The translations under genes and the position numbers were made by a program. A stretch of DNA of 64,000 nucleotides, taken from the NCBI RefSeq assembly GCF_018398875.1, contig NZ_JAGWDK010000013.1:124001-188000 (forward strand), given 5' to 3'. The notes below the pieces were generated by a model, which ran no database searches, was not told the DNA's origin, and saw only the letters and a program-made list of their open reading frames with translations. Origin of the DNA: Bradyrhizobium sp. sGM-13 (lineage in GTDB: Bacteria; Pseudomonadota; Alphaproteobacteria; Rhizobiales; Xanthobacteraceae). Shown piece by piece: positions 1 through 9,449 of this stretch (its first letter is position 1; the number at the start of each line of letters is the position of its first letter).

Positions 1-1291
1 CGGCGTCGAGTTCAAGGGCGGCCACCGCGTCGACAGCCTGAAGAAGCTGCTGAGCGAAAACTACGACGCGATCTTTATCGGCTCCGGCGCGCCGCGCGGC
101 CGCGAGCTCGACATCCCCGGCCGCAAGGAAGCAGCCGCCAACATTCACATCGGCATCGAATGGCTGGCATCGGTCTCGTTCGGCCACGTCGAGAAGATTG
201 GCCGCCGCGTGATCGTGCTCGGCGGCGGCAACACCGCGATGGATTGTTGCCGCACCGCGCGCCGGCTCGGCGGCGAGGACGTCAAAGTGATCGTGCGCTC
301 CGGCTTCGAGGAGATGAAGGCAAGCCCCTGGGAGAAGGAAGACGCCCTTCACGAGGATATTCCGATCCTCAACTACATGGTGCCGGTGGCATTCAAGCAT
401 GTAAGCGGCAAGCTGATCGGCGTCACCTTCCAAAAGGTGAAGGCCGAATACGACGCCAAGGGCCGTCGTAACCTAGTGCCCTCGGGCGAGCCTGACCAGA
501 CCATCCCTTGCGACGACGTGCTGGTCGCCGTCGGCCAGGAGAACGCGTTCCCCTGGATCGAGCGCGACTGCGGTATCGAATTCGACAAATGGAACATGCC
601 GCAGGTCGATCCCATCACCTTCGCATCGACCAATCCAAAAGTGTTCTTTGGCGGCGATGCCGCGTTCGGTCCGAAGAACATCATCTGGGCGGTGGCGCAC
701 GGCCACGACGCGGCGCTGTCGATCCACAAGATGCTCTCTGGCGAGGACATCAATGAGCGTCCGCTGCCCGAGGTAAACGTCTTCTCGCAGAAGATGGGCA
801 TCCACGAGTGGAGCTACGACAACGACATCTCCGGCGACAAGCGCTTCAAGGTGCCGCATCGCGACAAGGTGATCGCGCTAAAGGACATCAAGGCGGAGGT
901 CGAGCTCGGCTATGACGTCAAGCTCGCGCTCGGCGAGGCGCAGCGCTGCCTGAACTGCGACGTGCAAACCATATTCTCGGCGCCCGCCTGCATCGAATGC
1001 GACGCCTGCGTCGACATCTGCCCGATGGATTGCATCACGTTTACAGAGAACGGCGAGGAGGACGACCTGCGGCAGCGGCTGAAAGCGCCGTCGCCGCATC
1101 GCGACCAGGCGCTGTATGTCGCCGAAGGGCTCAAGACCGGCCGCGTCATGGTGAAGGATGAAGACGTCTGCCTGCATTGCGGGCTGTGCGCCGAGCGTTG
1201 TCCGACCGGCGCCTGGGACATGCAAAAGTACCTCATCGATATGACTTACGCGGGATCAACATGTCAGTCCAAAGCCCGATCAGCAGCGTAA
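1..1291 (+). CDS. FAD/NAD(P)-dependent, double [4Fe-4S] oxidoreductase, KorC-like (5' end outside window)
   Basis: The reading frame is already open at base 2, so the N-terminus lies upstream of the window. The visible part has a nucleotide-binding motif GGGNTAMD (about base 221), a second dinucleotide-domain motif GGDAAFGPKNI near base 650, and two C-terminal 4Fe-4S clusters (CIECDACVDICP and CLHCGLCAERCP). This is the layout of glutamate-synthase-small-subunit-like flavoproteins fused to ferredoxin. Its stop overlaps the start of the KorA gene by 31 nt, so the three genes are one operon. Such a subunit (KorC) is known in Thauera and Azoarcus, where it links 2-oxoglutarate:ferredoxin oxidoreductase to NADP. 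The substrate and the NAD or NADP preference here are inferred. Confidence 0.8.
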   Translation, partial: GVEFKGGHRVDSLKKLLSENYDAIFIGSGAPRGRELDIPGRKEAAANIHIGIEWLASVSFGHVEKIGRRVIVLGGGNTAMDCCRTARRLGGEDVKVIVRSGFEEMKASPWEKEDALHEDIPILNYMVPVAFKHVSGKLIGVTFQKVKAEYDAKGRRNLVPSGEPDQTIPCDDVLVAVGQENAFPWIERDCGIEFDKWNMPQVDPITFASTNPKVFFGGDAAFGPKNIIWAVAHGHDAALSIHKMLSGEDINERPLPEVNVFSQKMGIHEWSYDNDISGDKRFKVPHRDKVIALKDIKAEVELGYDVKLALGEAQRCLNCDVQTIFSAPACIECDACVDICPMDCITFTENGEEDDLRQRLKAPSPHRDQALYVAEGLKTGRVMVKDEDVCLHCGLCAERCPTGAWDMQKYLIDMTYAGSTCQSKARSAA

Positions 1292-3111
1292 ACGACTTCG
1301 TTGTCCGTTTCGCCAACGTCAACGGTTCGGGTTCAGCCAGCGCCAACGAACTGTTCGCGCGCTCGATCCTGCGCCACGGCGTGCCGGTCTCACCGCGCAA
1401 TATCTTCCCCTCGAACATCCAGGGGCTTCCGACCTGGTATGAGGTGCGCGTGACGGAGGCCGGCCATCTCGGCGCCCGCGGTGGGGTCGATTTGATGGTG
1501 GCGATGAACCCGCAGACCTGGGACAAGGACGTCGCCTCGATCGAGCCCGGCGGCTATCTGTTCTACGATTCGACCAAACCGATGCCGTCGTCGAAATTCC
1601 GCGCCGACATCACCGTGATCGGCGTGCCGCTGACCGCAATCACCAATTCGACCTATACCGATCCGCGCCAGCGCCAGCTCTTCAAGAACATCATCTATCT
1701 CGGCGCGCTCTGCGCCCTGCTCGATCTCGATCCCAAGCTGGTCGAGCAACTGATCGGCGAACAGTACAAGGGTAAGGAAAAACTGCTGTCGTCGAATGTC
1801 CACGCGCTACATCTCGGCCGCGACTGGGCACTGCAGAACCTGAAGTGCCCGATCGGTTTGCAGGTGAAGAAGTCCGACAAGGTCGGCGACCGCATCTTCA
1901 TGGAAGGCAACAGCGCGGCGGCGCTAGGGGCGGTCTATGGCGGCGCCACCGTCTGCGCCTGGTATCCGATCACGCCGTCGTCGTCGGTGGCTGAAGCCTT
2001 CACGAGCCACTGCAAGAAGCTGCGGCACGCCCCTGAGACGGGCAAGGCGAAATACGCGATCGTGCAAGGCGAGGATGAGCTCGCATCCATCGGCATCGTG
2101 ATCGGGGCCTCCTGGAATGGCGCGCGGGCCTTCACCGCAACCTCCGGCCCCGGCATTTCCTTGATGACCGAATTCATCGGCCTGTCCTACTTCGCGGAAA
2201 TTCCGGCCGTGATCATGAACATCCAGCGCGCCGGCCCCTCGACGGGCATGCCGACGCGCACCCAGCAATGCGACATCATCGCCTGCGCCTATGCCTCGCA
2301 CGGCGATACCAAGCACGTCCTGCTGTTCCCGGAAGATCCGGCCGAAGCGTTCGAGTTCGCCGCACAATCATTCGATCTCGCCGAGCGGCTGCAAACCATG
2401 ATCTTCCTGATGCTCGACCTCGACATCGGCATGAACCACCGGCTGTGCCGCCCACTGAAGTGGGACGACGCTAGGCAGTATGACCGCGGCAAGGTGATGA
2501 CTGCGGAAATGCTCGATGAACCGGGGCGCGATTTCGGCCGCTATCTCGACGTCGACGGCGACGGCATTCCCTACCGCACCTATCCGGGCACACATCCGAC
2601 GAAGGGTTCGTTTTTCACCCGCGGCACCTCGCGCGACCGCTACGCGCGCTATTCCGAAGAAGGCGCCATCTACGCCGACAACATGCAGCGGCTCGTGCGC
2701 AAGTTCGAGACTGCGCAGGACATGGTGCCGCGGCCGCTGCAGGCCAACGCCGCCAAACCGACCAAATACGGCGTGATCTATTTCGGCTCAACCTCGCCAG
2801 CGATGGACGAGGCGATCGGGATTCTGGAATCGCGCGGGCATCAGCTCGACCGCATGCGCATCCGCGCCTTCCCGTTCCACTCCAGCGTCGCGAGCTTCAT
2901 CGCCGATCATGATTTCGTGTACGTGGTCGAGCAGAACCGCGACGGCCAGTTGCGGCAGTTGATCGTCAACGAAAACGGCATCGATCCGGTCCGGCTGGTG
3001 CCGATCCTGCATTATGACGGCACGCCGATCACCGCTCGTTTCATCGCCAATGCGATCGGCGACCACCAGGATCATCTGAAAGTGACCCCTCTCCGCAAGG
3101 CCGTGTCATGA
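1261..3111 (+). CDS. korA: 2-oxoacid:ferredoxin oxidoreductase, alpha subunit with fused gamma domain
   Basis: 616 residues. The N-terminal 200 residues are the gamma domain of the pyruvate/2-oxoglutarate:ferredoxin oxidoreductase family (for example GHLGARGGVDLM). From about residue 210 the alpha subunit follows, with the signature YPITPSSSVAEAF and the stretch TSGPGISLMTEFIGL. Together with KorB it should oxidatively decarboxylate a 2-oxoacid, most likely 2-oxoglutarate, to the acyl-CoA and pass electrons to ferredoxin. I chose the ATG at 1261, preceded by GCGGGATCAAC; longer upstream readings would lie inside the ferredoxin domain of the preceding gene. It overlaps korB by ATGA. Family assignment is firm, the substrate is not. 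Confidence 0.9.
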   Translation: MSVQSPISSVNDFVVRFANVNGSGSASANELFARSILRHGVPVSPRNIFPSNIQGLPTWYEVRVTEAGHLGARGGVDLMVAMNPQTWDKDVASIEPGGYLFYDSTKPMPSSKFRADITVIGVPLTAITNSTYTDPRQRQLFKNIIYLGALCALLDLDPKLVEQLIGEQYKGKEKLLSSNVHALHLGRDWALQNLKCPIGLQVKKSDKVGDRIFMEGNSAAALGAVYGGATVCAWYPITPSSSVAEAFTSHCKKLRHAPETGKAKYAIVQGEDELASIGIVIGASWNGARAFTATSGPGISLMTEFIGLSYFAEIPAVIMNIQRAGPSTGMPTRTQQCDIIACAYASHGDTKHVLLFPEDPAEAFEFAAQSFDLAERLQTMIFLMLDLDIGMNHRLCRPLKWDDARQYDRGKVMTAEMLDEPGRDFGRYLDVDGDGIPYRTYPGTHPTKGSFFTRGTSRDRYARYSEEGAIYADNMQRLVRKFETAQDMVPRPLQANAAKPTKYGVIYFGSTSPAMDEAIGILESRGHQLDRMRIRAFPFHSSVASFIADHDFVYVVEQNRDGQLRQLIVNENGIDPVRLVPILHYDGTPITARFIANAIGDHQDHLKVTPLRKAVS

Positions 3112-4163
3112 CCTACATTGCAAAACCGAAATTCCAGCATCCGGGCCTGCCGAAGAACGAACTTGGCTACACCCACCGGGATTACGAGGGGAAAGTTTCG
3201 ACCCTGTGCGCCGGCTGCGGCCACGACTCGATCACTGCCTCGATCATCGAGGCCTGCTATGAGCTCTCGATCGAGCCGCATCGGGTGGCGAAGATTTCCG
3301 GCATCGGCTGCTCGTCGAAGACGCCGGACTATTTCCTCGGCAATTCGCACGGCTTCAATTCGGTGCACGGCCGGATGCCGTCAGTCCTGACCGGCGCCAA
3401 CCTCGCCAATCGCGACCTGATCTATCTCGGTGTCTCCGGTGACGGCGATAGCGCCTCGATCGGCTTCGGCCAGTTCGCGCATTCGATCCGGCGCGCCGTC
3501 AACATGACCTACATCGTCGAGAACAACGGCGTCTACGGCCTGACCAAGGGGCAATTTTCGGCGACCGCCGATCGCGGCTCGAAGTCGAAAAAGGGTGTGA
3601 TGAACACCGAAAACGCCATCGACCTGGTGGCGATCGCGCTGCAATTGGGTGCGAGCTTCGTGGCGCGCAGCTTCTCCGGCGACAAGAGCCAGCTCGTGCC
3701 GCTGATCGCAGCCGCCATCCGGCACAAGGGCGCGGCGTTCATCGACGTCATCAGCCCCTGCATCGCCTTCAACAATCACGCCGGCTCGACCAAGAGCTTT
3801 GACTATGTCCGCGAGCATAATGATGCGGTCAACCGCCTCGACGTGCTCACCGGCCGCGACCCGATCACCGTTGAATATGCACCGGGCACGGTGCAGGTAG
3901 TCGAACAGCATGACGGCACGCGGCTGGCGCTGCGCAAGATCGACGCCGATTACGACGCCAACGACCGTTTGGCCGCCATGACCTTCCTGCAGAAACACGC
4001 CGCCAAGGGCCAGGTCGTCACCGGGCTGCTCTATGTCGATCCGGACGCAGAAGACCTCCACACCCATCTCGACACCGTCGAGACGCCGCTCAATACGCTC
4101 GAAGCCAAGGACCTGTGCCCCGGCTCGGCGGCGCTGGAAAAGATCAACGCCAGCCTGCGGTAG
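3108..4163 (+). CDS. korB: 2-oxoacid:ferredoxin oxidoreductase, beta subunit (thiamine diphosphate binding)
   Basis: 351 residues. CAGCG at residues 34-38 and GIGCSS near 65-70 are typical of the beta subunit. The thiamine-diphosphate/Mg motif starts with GDGD at 111-114 and ends with ENNGVYGLTKGQ at 138-149. The start codon overlaps the korA stop (ATGA), indicating translational coupling. There is no ferredoxin domain here; those clusters sit in the first gene of the operon. The stop codon (4161-4163) directly abuts the stop of the convergent spoVR gene (4164-4166), leaving no intergenic terminator. Confidence 0.92.
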   Translation: MTYIAKPKFQHPGLPKNELGYTHRDYEGKVSTLCAGCGHDSITASIIEACYELSIEPHRVAKISGIGCSSKTPDYFLGNSHGFNSVHGRMPSVLTGANLANRDLIYLGVSGDGDSASIGFGQFAHSIRRAVNMTYIVENNGVYGLTKGQFSATADRGSKSKKGVMNTENAIDLVAIALQLGASFVARSFSGDKSQLVPLIAAAIRHKGAAFIDVISPCIAFNNHAGSTKSFDYVREHNDAVNRLDVLTGRDPITVEYAPGTVQVVEQHDGTRLALRKIDADYDANDRLAAMTFLQKHAAKGQVVTGLLYVDPDAEDLHTHLDTVETPLNTLEAKDLCPGSAALEKINASLR

Positions 4164-5708
4164 CTATGCTACCGCAGCGATCTTCCGCGGGTTTGCAACG
4201 TACTCCTTCAAGACCGTACCAGATGCATCGGCCTCGACGAGGGAGACGTCGTAGGTCCAGAGATCGGCAAGGTGCTGCAGCACGCGCTTGGTGTCGGCTT
4301 CGCTGAGTTGGGCGCCCTTTACCACGGTATGGCGCAGCATCAGGCGACGATCGCCTGCAAGGTCGACGTCGACGACCTCGATGTTCGGATCGATGAAACC
4401 GACATCGTACTGCCGCGCCAGTTCGCGCCGGAGCCGGCGATAGCCGCGCTCGTCGTGGATGGCATCGACCAGGATGCCGGCCCGCTCTTCCGGATCGTCA
4501 TGCAGATGGAACATGCGGAAGCGCCGCATCAGCCGCGGGCTCATGAACTGGCTGATGAAGCTTTCATCGCGATAATTGGCCCAGATGTCGCGCAACACGC
4601 CCATCGTGTCGCCGGTCCCGGCGATATCCGGGAACCAATCGCGGTCCTCGGCTTCCGGATTGGTGACGATGCGTTCGATGTCCTGCATCATCGCAAATCC
4701 CAGCGCATAGGGATTGAAGCCGGAATAGCGCGGATCGTCGAACTCGGGCTGGAACACGACGTTGGTGTGCGACTGCAGGAATTCCAGGAAATTGCCGTCC
4801 GTCAGCCGCCCCTGCTCGTGCAGCCGGCTTATGATGCGATAATGAACGTAGGTCGCCGTGCCCTCGTTCATCACCTTGGTCTGGCTCTGCGGATAGAAAT
4901 ACTGCGCGATGTGCCGCACGATCCGCAATATCTCGCGCTGCCAAGGTTTCAGCCGGGGCGCCGTCTTCTCGAGAAAATAAAGCAGGTTTTCCTGCGGTAG
5001 ACCGAGCATCGCGCGACGTCGTTCGACATCCAGTACCGCGCCACTCTTGGCCGGGCCGGTGGGAACGGTGCGCCAGAGATCGTTGAAGGCGCTCTCCTCA
5101 TGGGCACGGCGCCTGCCCGCCCGCTTTTCCTCCGCGCGAAGATCGAGGCTCTTCTTGCCGGGATAGCGATCGATGCCGTGCGACATCAAGGCGTGCGCGG
5201 CGTCGAGCGTATGCTCGACCGCCAGCCGGCCATGACGCTCCTCGCAGTGCGCCACATAGCGCTTGGCGAATTCGAGATAGTCGAGAATGCCGTCGGCATC
5301 GGTCCATTGCTTGAACAGATAGTTGTTCTTGAAGAAGTGATTGTGGCCGAAGGCGGCATGCGCGATGACGAGCGTCTGCATCGTCGCGGTGTTTTCCTCC
5401 ATGAGGTAGGATATGCACGGCGACGAGTTGATGACGATCTCGTAGGCCAGACCCATTAGCCCCTTGCGGTAGGACGCCTCCTGAAAGGCAAAGTGCTTGC
5501 CGAACGACCAATGCTTGTAGAACAGGGGCATGCCGACCGACGAATAGGCGTCCAGCATCTGCTCGGCGGTAATGACCTCGATCTGGTTGGGATAGACGTC
5601 GAGCCCCAATTCGTCCCGCGCAATCTGCTCGCAGGCGTCGCAGATCCGCTGCAGCGTCCGAAAATCCCAGTCGGCCCCCTCGAACAGCAACTGGTCGGTC
5701 GCGGTCAT
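4164..5708 (-). CDS. SpoVR/YcgB family protein
   Basis: 514 residues, the usual size of the SpoVR family (SpoVR of Bacillus spore cortex formation, YcgB of E. coli). The N-terminal DWDFRTLQRICDACEQIARD and the histidine-rich segment AHAAFGHNHFFKNNYLF are characteristic. Biochemical function is unknown; the many conserved His/Glu positions suggest a metal site, but that is inference. It overlaps the preceding yeaH gene by 4 nt (start at 5708, yeaH stop at 5705) and is the third gene of the prkA operon, an arrangement widely conserved in proteobacteria and linked to stationary-phase or nitrogen stress. Confidence 0.9.
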   Translation of the reverse strand: MTATDQLLFEGADWDFRTLQRICDACEQIARDELGLDVYPNQIEVITAEQMLDAYSSVGMPLFYKHWSFGKHFAFQEASYRKGLMGLAYEIVINSSPCISYLMEENTATMQTLVIAHAAFGHNHFFKNNYLFKQWTDADGILDYLEFAKRYVAHCEERHGRLAVEHTLDAAHALMSHGIDRYPGKKSLDLRAEEKRAGRRRAHEESAFNDLWRTVPTGPAKSGAVLDVERRRAMLGLPQENLLYFLEKTAPRLKPWQREILRIVRHIAQYFYPQSQTKVMNEGTATYVHYRIISRLHEQGRLTDGNFLEFLQSHTNVVFQPEFDDPRYSGFNPYALGFAMMQDIERIVTNPEAEDRDWFPDIAGTGDTMGVLRDIWANYRDESFISQFMSPRLMRRFRMFHLHDDPEERAGILVDAIHDERGYRRLRRELARQYDVGFIDPNIEVVDVDLAGDRRLMLRHTVVKGAQLSEADTKRVLQHLADLWTYDVSLVEADASGTVLKEYVANPRKIAAVA

Positions 5709-6982
5709 GACCCGGTCCTTTCCTGCTGGCCACGGCGCTGGAAGAGATCGTGAAACACCGGGAATATCTCGCTGCGCTCGTTGACCTTGCGCATCGACAG
5801 CGGCGCACCATTCGCACGCAAGCCCTCGTAAAGGGTCCAGAGCGCCGAATTGGGCATTTCGTAGGACAGGCCGTTTTCCTGGCCGACTTCCAGGTAGGCA
5901 AAAAACTGGGTGACCGGCAGGATGTTGTCGGTGAGGAGCCGGCTCGCGACTTCGCCGTCCGCGTAGGAATTGTCCCCGTCGGAAGCCTGTGCAGCGTAGA
6001 TGTTCCAGTCCGCCGGTCGGAACCGCGACCGCACAATGTCATGCATCGCCTGCAACGCGCTTGACACCAGCGTGCCGCCGGAAGCCGGCCCATAAAAGAA
6101 CGTCTGCTCGTCGACCTCTTCGGCCCGGTCGGTATGCCGGATGAAAACGATCTCGACATGACGATAGCGCCGCTTCAGGAAGACGTAGAGCAGCATATAG
6201 AAGCGCTTGGCGAGATCCTTCATATGCTCGGTCATCGAACCGGAGACGTCCATCAGGCAGAACATCACGGCCTGCGCCACGGGCTTTGGTACCGTCTCGA
6301 AACGGCGGTACCGGATGTCGATCGGATCGATGAACGGGATGCGGCGCATCTTTGTCTTCATGGCCTCGATCTCGGCCATGAGCTCGGCGCGACGCTCCTC
6401 GCTGCAATCCAAAAGCTCCGCTTCGAGGGCCTCCAGTACCTCCCGCCTCGGTCGCCGTAGCGCAACGCGCCGCGCCAGAGCGCGACTTACCGTTCGGCTC
6501 ACCGAGATGTTGGCAGGCGATCCGGACGTTGTGTAACCGGCGCGGCGAATGCCTTCGGTCTCCACCTCAGCCAGCTTTCGCTTGGCGAGATCAGGCAATT
6601 CCAGGTCGTCCAGGAACAGGTCGACAAACTCGTCGCGGCTGAGAACGAAGCGGAACGTATCTTCGCTGTCGCCCTCGCCCGCTCCTCTTCCCTTGCCGCC
6701 GCCCTGGTTTGGTCGCGGCAGGATATCGCCTTCGACGAACTTCTTGTTTCCAGGCAGCACCATGTCGCGCGTGCCGCCTTCGCGGCGAAAGCGCGGCTCG
6801 TCCATGCCATCGATCGGGACGCTGACCTCGCCGCCTTCCAGGACATCCTTGATGTCCCGGCTCTGCGACGATTTCTTCACAGCTCCCTGGACCAGCGCCT
6901 TAGCCCTGCGCAGAAAGCGCTGGCGATTCTCGAGACTCTTGCTGCCTGGATTCAGGCGCCGGTCGACGATGTGAATAGCCAC
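5705..6982 (-). CDS. yeaH: YeaH/YhbH family von Willebrand A-domain protein (DUF444)
   Basis: 425 residues from the GTG at 6982, matching the E. coli YeaH length. This start gives an N-terminus that quickly reaches HIVDRRLNPGSKS, like E. coli YeaH, and lies 17 nt after the prkA stop, preceded by GAGGCGGATGAAAAC. An ATG at 7030 would force a 31-nt overlap with prkA and add 16 unconserved residues. A VWA metal-ion-dependent adhesion motif (MDVSGSM) lies at residues 244-250. The family partners with the PrkA AAA+ kinase, in the manner of MoxR/VWA pairs; the molecular role is unknown. Confidence 0.88.
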   Translation of the reverse strand: MAIHIVDRRLNPGSKSLENRQRFLRRAKALVQGAVKKSSQSRDIKDVLEGGEVSVPIDGMDEPRFRREGGTRDMVLPGNKKFVEGDILPRPNQGGGKGRGAGEGDSEDTFRFVLSRDEFVDLFLDDLELPDLAKRKLAEVETEGIRRAGYTTSGSPANISVSRTVSRALARRVALRRPRREVLEALEAELLDCSEERRAELMAEIEAMKTKMRRIPFIDPIDIRYRRFETVPKPVAQAVMFCLMDVSGSMTEHMKDLAKRFYMLLYVFLKRRYRHVEIVFIRHTDRAEEVDEQTFFYGPASGGTLVSSALQAMHDIVRSRFRPADWNIYAAQASDGDNSYADGEVASRLLTDNILPVTQFFAYLEVGQENGLSYEMPNSALWTLYEGLRANGAPLSMRKVNERSEIFPVFHDLFQRRGQQERTGS

Positions 6983-6999
6983 GTTTTCATCCGCCTCAC

Positions 7000-8943
7000 T
7001 CAGCCAGCCTGTTTTACGCGCATGTACCACTCGACCAGCCTGCGGACTTGCCGCTCGGTATAGCCGCGCTCGACCATGCGCGCGACAAAGTCGTCATGCT
7101 TCTTTTCGGTATCGCCGTCCTTCTTCGAGCCGAAGGATATCACGGGCAGCAGATCCTCGACCTGGGAGAATATCCGCTTCTCGATCACTTCCCGGATCTT
7201 CTCATAGCTGGTCCACGCCGGATTCTTGCCGCTGTTCTGCGCCCGCGATCGCAGCGAGAATTTTACGACCTCGTTACGGAAATCCTTCGGGTTGGCGATG
7301 CCGGCCGGCTTTTCGATCTTGGTCAGTTCCTGGTTGAGCAGGTCGCGATCGAGCAGTTGGCCGGTGTCCGGGTCCTTGAAGTCCTGATCCTCGATCCAGG
7401 CATCGGCATAATCGACATAGCGATCGAACAGGTTCTGGCCGTAATCCGCATAGGATTCGAGATAGGCCTTCTGGATCTCGTTCCCGATGAACTCGGCGTA
7501 GCGCGGCGCCAGTTCGGCCTTGATGAATTCGAGGTAACGCTTCTCGACTTCGTCGGGAAGCTGCTCGCGCCGAATCGCCTGCTCCAGCGTGTACATCAGA
7601 TGGACCGCGTCGGCACCGACCTCGTTGGTGTCGTGGTTGAAGGTCGCGGCGAGAACCTTGAAGGCGAAGCGGGTCGAAACGCCGTCCATGCCTTCATCGA
7701 CGCCGGCAGCATCCCTGTATTCTTGAACGCTGCGCGCCTTAGGATCCGACTCCTTCAGGCTTTCACCATCGTAGATCCGCATCTTGGCGAACACGGTCGA
7801 ATTTTCGTGCTTACGCAACCGCGACATCACCGAGAAGCGCGCCATGGTTTCCAATGTGGCCGGGGCGCACGGGGCGTTGGCCAGTTCGGAGCTCTGGATC
7901 AGCTTCTCGTAGATCTTCTGTTCTTCGGTGACCCGCAGGACGTACGGCACCTTGATGACGCAGATGCGGTCGATGAACGCCTCATTGTTCTTGTTGGCTT
8001 TGAAGCTTGTCCATTCGGCCTCGTTGGAGTGGGCGAGAATGACGCCGCTGAAGGGGATCGCACCGATGTTCTCGGTCCCGATATAGTTGCCCTCCTGCGT
8101 CGCCGTCAGCAGCGGATGCAGCATCTTGATCGGCGCCTTGAACATCTCGACGAATTCGAGAATGCCCTGGTTGGCGCGATTGAGGCCGCCCGAATAGCTG
8201 TAGGCGTCGGGATCGTTCTGGGCGAAGGTCTCCAGCTTGCGGATGTCGACCTTGCCGACCAGTGACGAGATATCCTGGTTGTTTTCGTCGCCAGGCTCGG
8301 TCTTTGCGATCGCGATCTGCCGCAGCCGCGACGGCTGGATCTTGGCGACGCGGAATTGCGAGATGTCGCCACCGAACGCTTCGAGGCGCTTGTAGCACCA
8401 CGGACTCATCAGTCCGTTGAGGCGACGGCGCGGAATGCCGTACTTCTCCTCGAGCATCGGCCCGAGCGAATCCGGATCGAACAGGCTGAGCGGGCTTTCG
8501 AACACGGGGCTGAGTTCGTCGCCGGCCTTCAACACGTAGATGGGGTGAACTTCCATCAACGATTTGAGGCGCTCGGCGAGCGACGACTTTCCGCCGCCGA
8601 CGGGGCCCAGCAGATAGAGGATCTGCTTGCGCTCTTCGAGGCCCTGCGCGGCGTGGCGGAAGAACCCGACGATGCGCTCGATCGTATCTTCCATGCCGTA
8701 GAAGCCCGCGAACGCCGGATAGAGCCGCATCGTGCGATTCAAAAAGATACGGCCAAGGCGGGGGTCCTTGGCCGTGTCAATCATCTGGGGCTCGCCGATC
8801 GCAGCTAGTAGTCGTTCGGTCGCATTGGCATATCGCATCGGATCGTTTCGACACGACTCGAGATATTCCGCCATCGACATGTCGGCTTGACTTCGAGCTT
8901 CGAAGGACCGGGCGAAAGCATTGAACAGAGAATCGTTGTACAT
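7000..8943 (-). CDS. prkA: PrkA family serine protein kinase / AAA+ protein
   Basis: 647 residues (E. coli YeaG has 644). The Walker A motif GPVGGGKS is at residues 113-120; the C-terminal part is the PrkA kinase-like domain. In E. coli and Bacillus this protein responds to nutrient starvation. I chose the ATG at 8943 because GGAGAGA lies eight bases upstream; the ATG at 8964 would place this ribosome binding site inside the coding sequence. First gene of prkA-yeaH-spoVR. A sigma-54-like element is visible about 205 bp upstream (9149-9164), notable because E. coli yeaGH is under RpoN control. Confidence 0.93.
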   Translation of the reverse strand: MYNDSLFNAFARSFEARSQADMSMAEYLESCRNDPMRYANATERLLAAIGEPQMIDTAKDPRLGRIFLNRTMRLYPAFAGFYGMEDTIERIVGFFRHAAQGLEERKQILYLLGPVGGGKSSLAERLKSLMEVHPIYVLKAGDELSPVFESPLSLFDPDSLGPMLEEKYGIPRRRLNGLMSPWCYKRLEAFGGDISQFRVAKIQPSRLRQIAIAKTEPGDENNQDISSLVGKVDIRKLETFAQNDPDAYSYSGGLNRANQGILEFVEMFKAPIKMLHPLLTATQEGNYIGTENIGAIPFSGVILAHSNEAEWTSFKANKNNEAFIDRICVIKVPYVLRVTEEQKIYEKLIQSSELANAPCAPATLETMARFSVMSRLRKHENSTVFAKMRIYDGESLKESDPKARSVQEYRDAAGVDEGMDGVSTRFAFKVLAATFNHDTNEVGADAVHLMYTLEQAIRREQLPDEVEKRYLEFIKAELAPRYAEFIGNEIQKAYLESYADYGQNLFDRYVDYADAWIEDQDFKDPDTGQLLDRDLLNQELTKIEKPAGIANPKDFRNEVVKFSLRSRAQNSGKNPAWTSYEKIREVIEKRIFSQVEDLLPVISFGSKKDGDTEKKHDDFVARMVERGYTERQVRRLVEWYMRVKQAG

Positions 8944-9449
8944 GATCCGTCTCTCCATGGTCACCTGTAAATGCCGGACGCACCACTAGGGTTCCAGTAT
9001 CGGAGCGTCACAGCTTCCGTTCGCGAATCACCGTCAGCACATATGACGATTGGACACGCGAGGGACTTCACAATGCAATGCAATACTCATGCTAAGGGCC
9101 TCTACCTCGTAAAGATACGGTGCCATTTCGCTCGCGTTGTAGCCGGGCAGCAACATTTTCACCGGGGAAGTACTGAGCAATATGTAAGGGGTTTTTTAGG
9201 GATTGTGAGCAGGTGCGGGGCTCGAATTTGCGCCGGCCCGGGCAAGGCGAAGGCGCCAAGCGCTGTAAGCCCCGGGCTCTGAACCGGGGATAAACGCCGC
9301 ATTTATCACGCATTCAGGCCCTTGGGCGGGCCGCGCTGACGCAAAATGGCCAAATATCCGTCAGGGCCAGTCGCGAACCTGCGCCTTTGCACGCACCCGG
9401 CGCCACCTGCAACTAAAGTAATATGCCGCGCGTTTAATCCGAGTCTGCC
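8944..9449. other. Gene-free spacer upstream of prkA
   Basis: About 500 bases between the prkA start and the pseudogene. Reading frames here are short and lack any recognisable motif. It contains a CCCCGG...CCGGGG hairpin (9271-9290) and the sigma-54-like element at 9149-9164. No tRNA or convincing small-protein gene was found. It most likely holds the prkA promoter on the minus strand. Confidence 0.6.
9149..9164 (-). promoter_or_regulatory. Possible sigma-54 (-24/-12) promoter for prkA
   Basis: On the minus strand the sequence reads CGGTGAAAATGTTGCT, with GG and GC separated by exactly ten bases and a perfect TTGCT at the -12 position. The -24 half (CGGTGA against the consensus TGGCAC) is weak. 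It lies about 205 bp before the prkA start and points towards it. Chance occurrence is quite possible. Confidence 0.25.

Noticed and set aside
9241..9345. GC-rich hairpins suggesting a small RNA or tRNA
   Set aside because: The stems are short (5-6 bp), do not form a cloverleaf and have no T-run.
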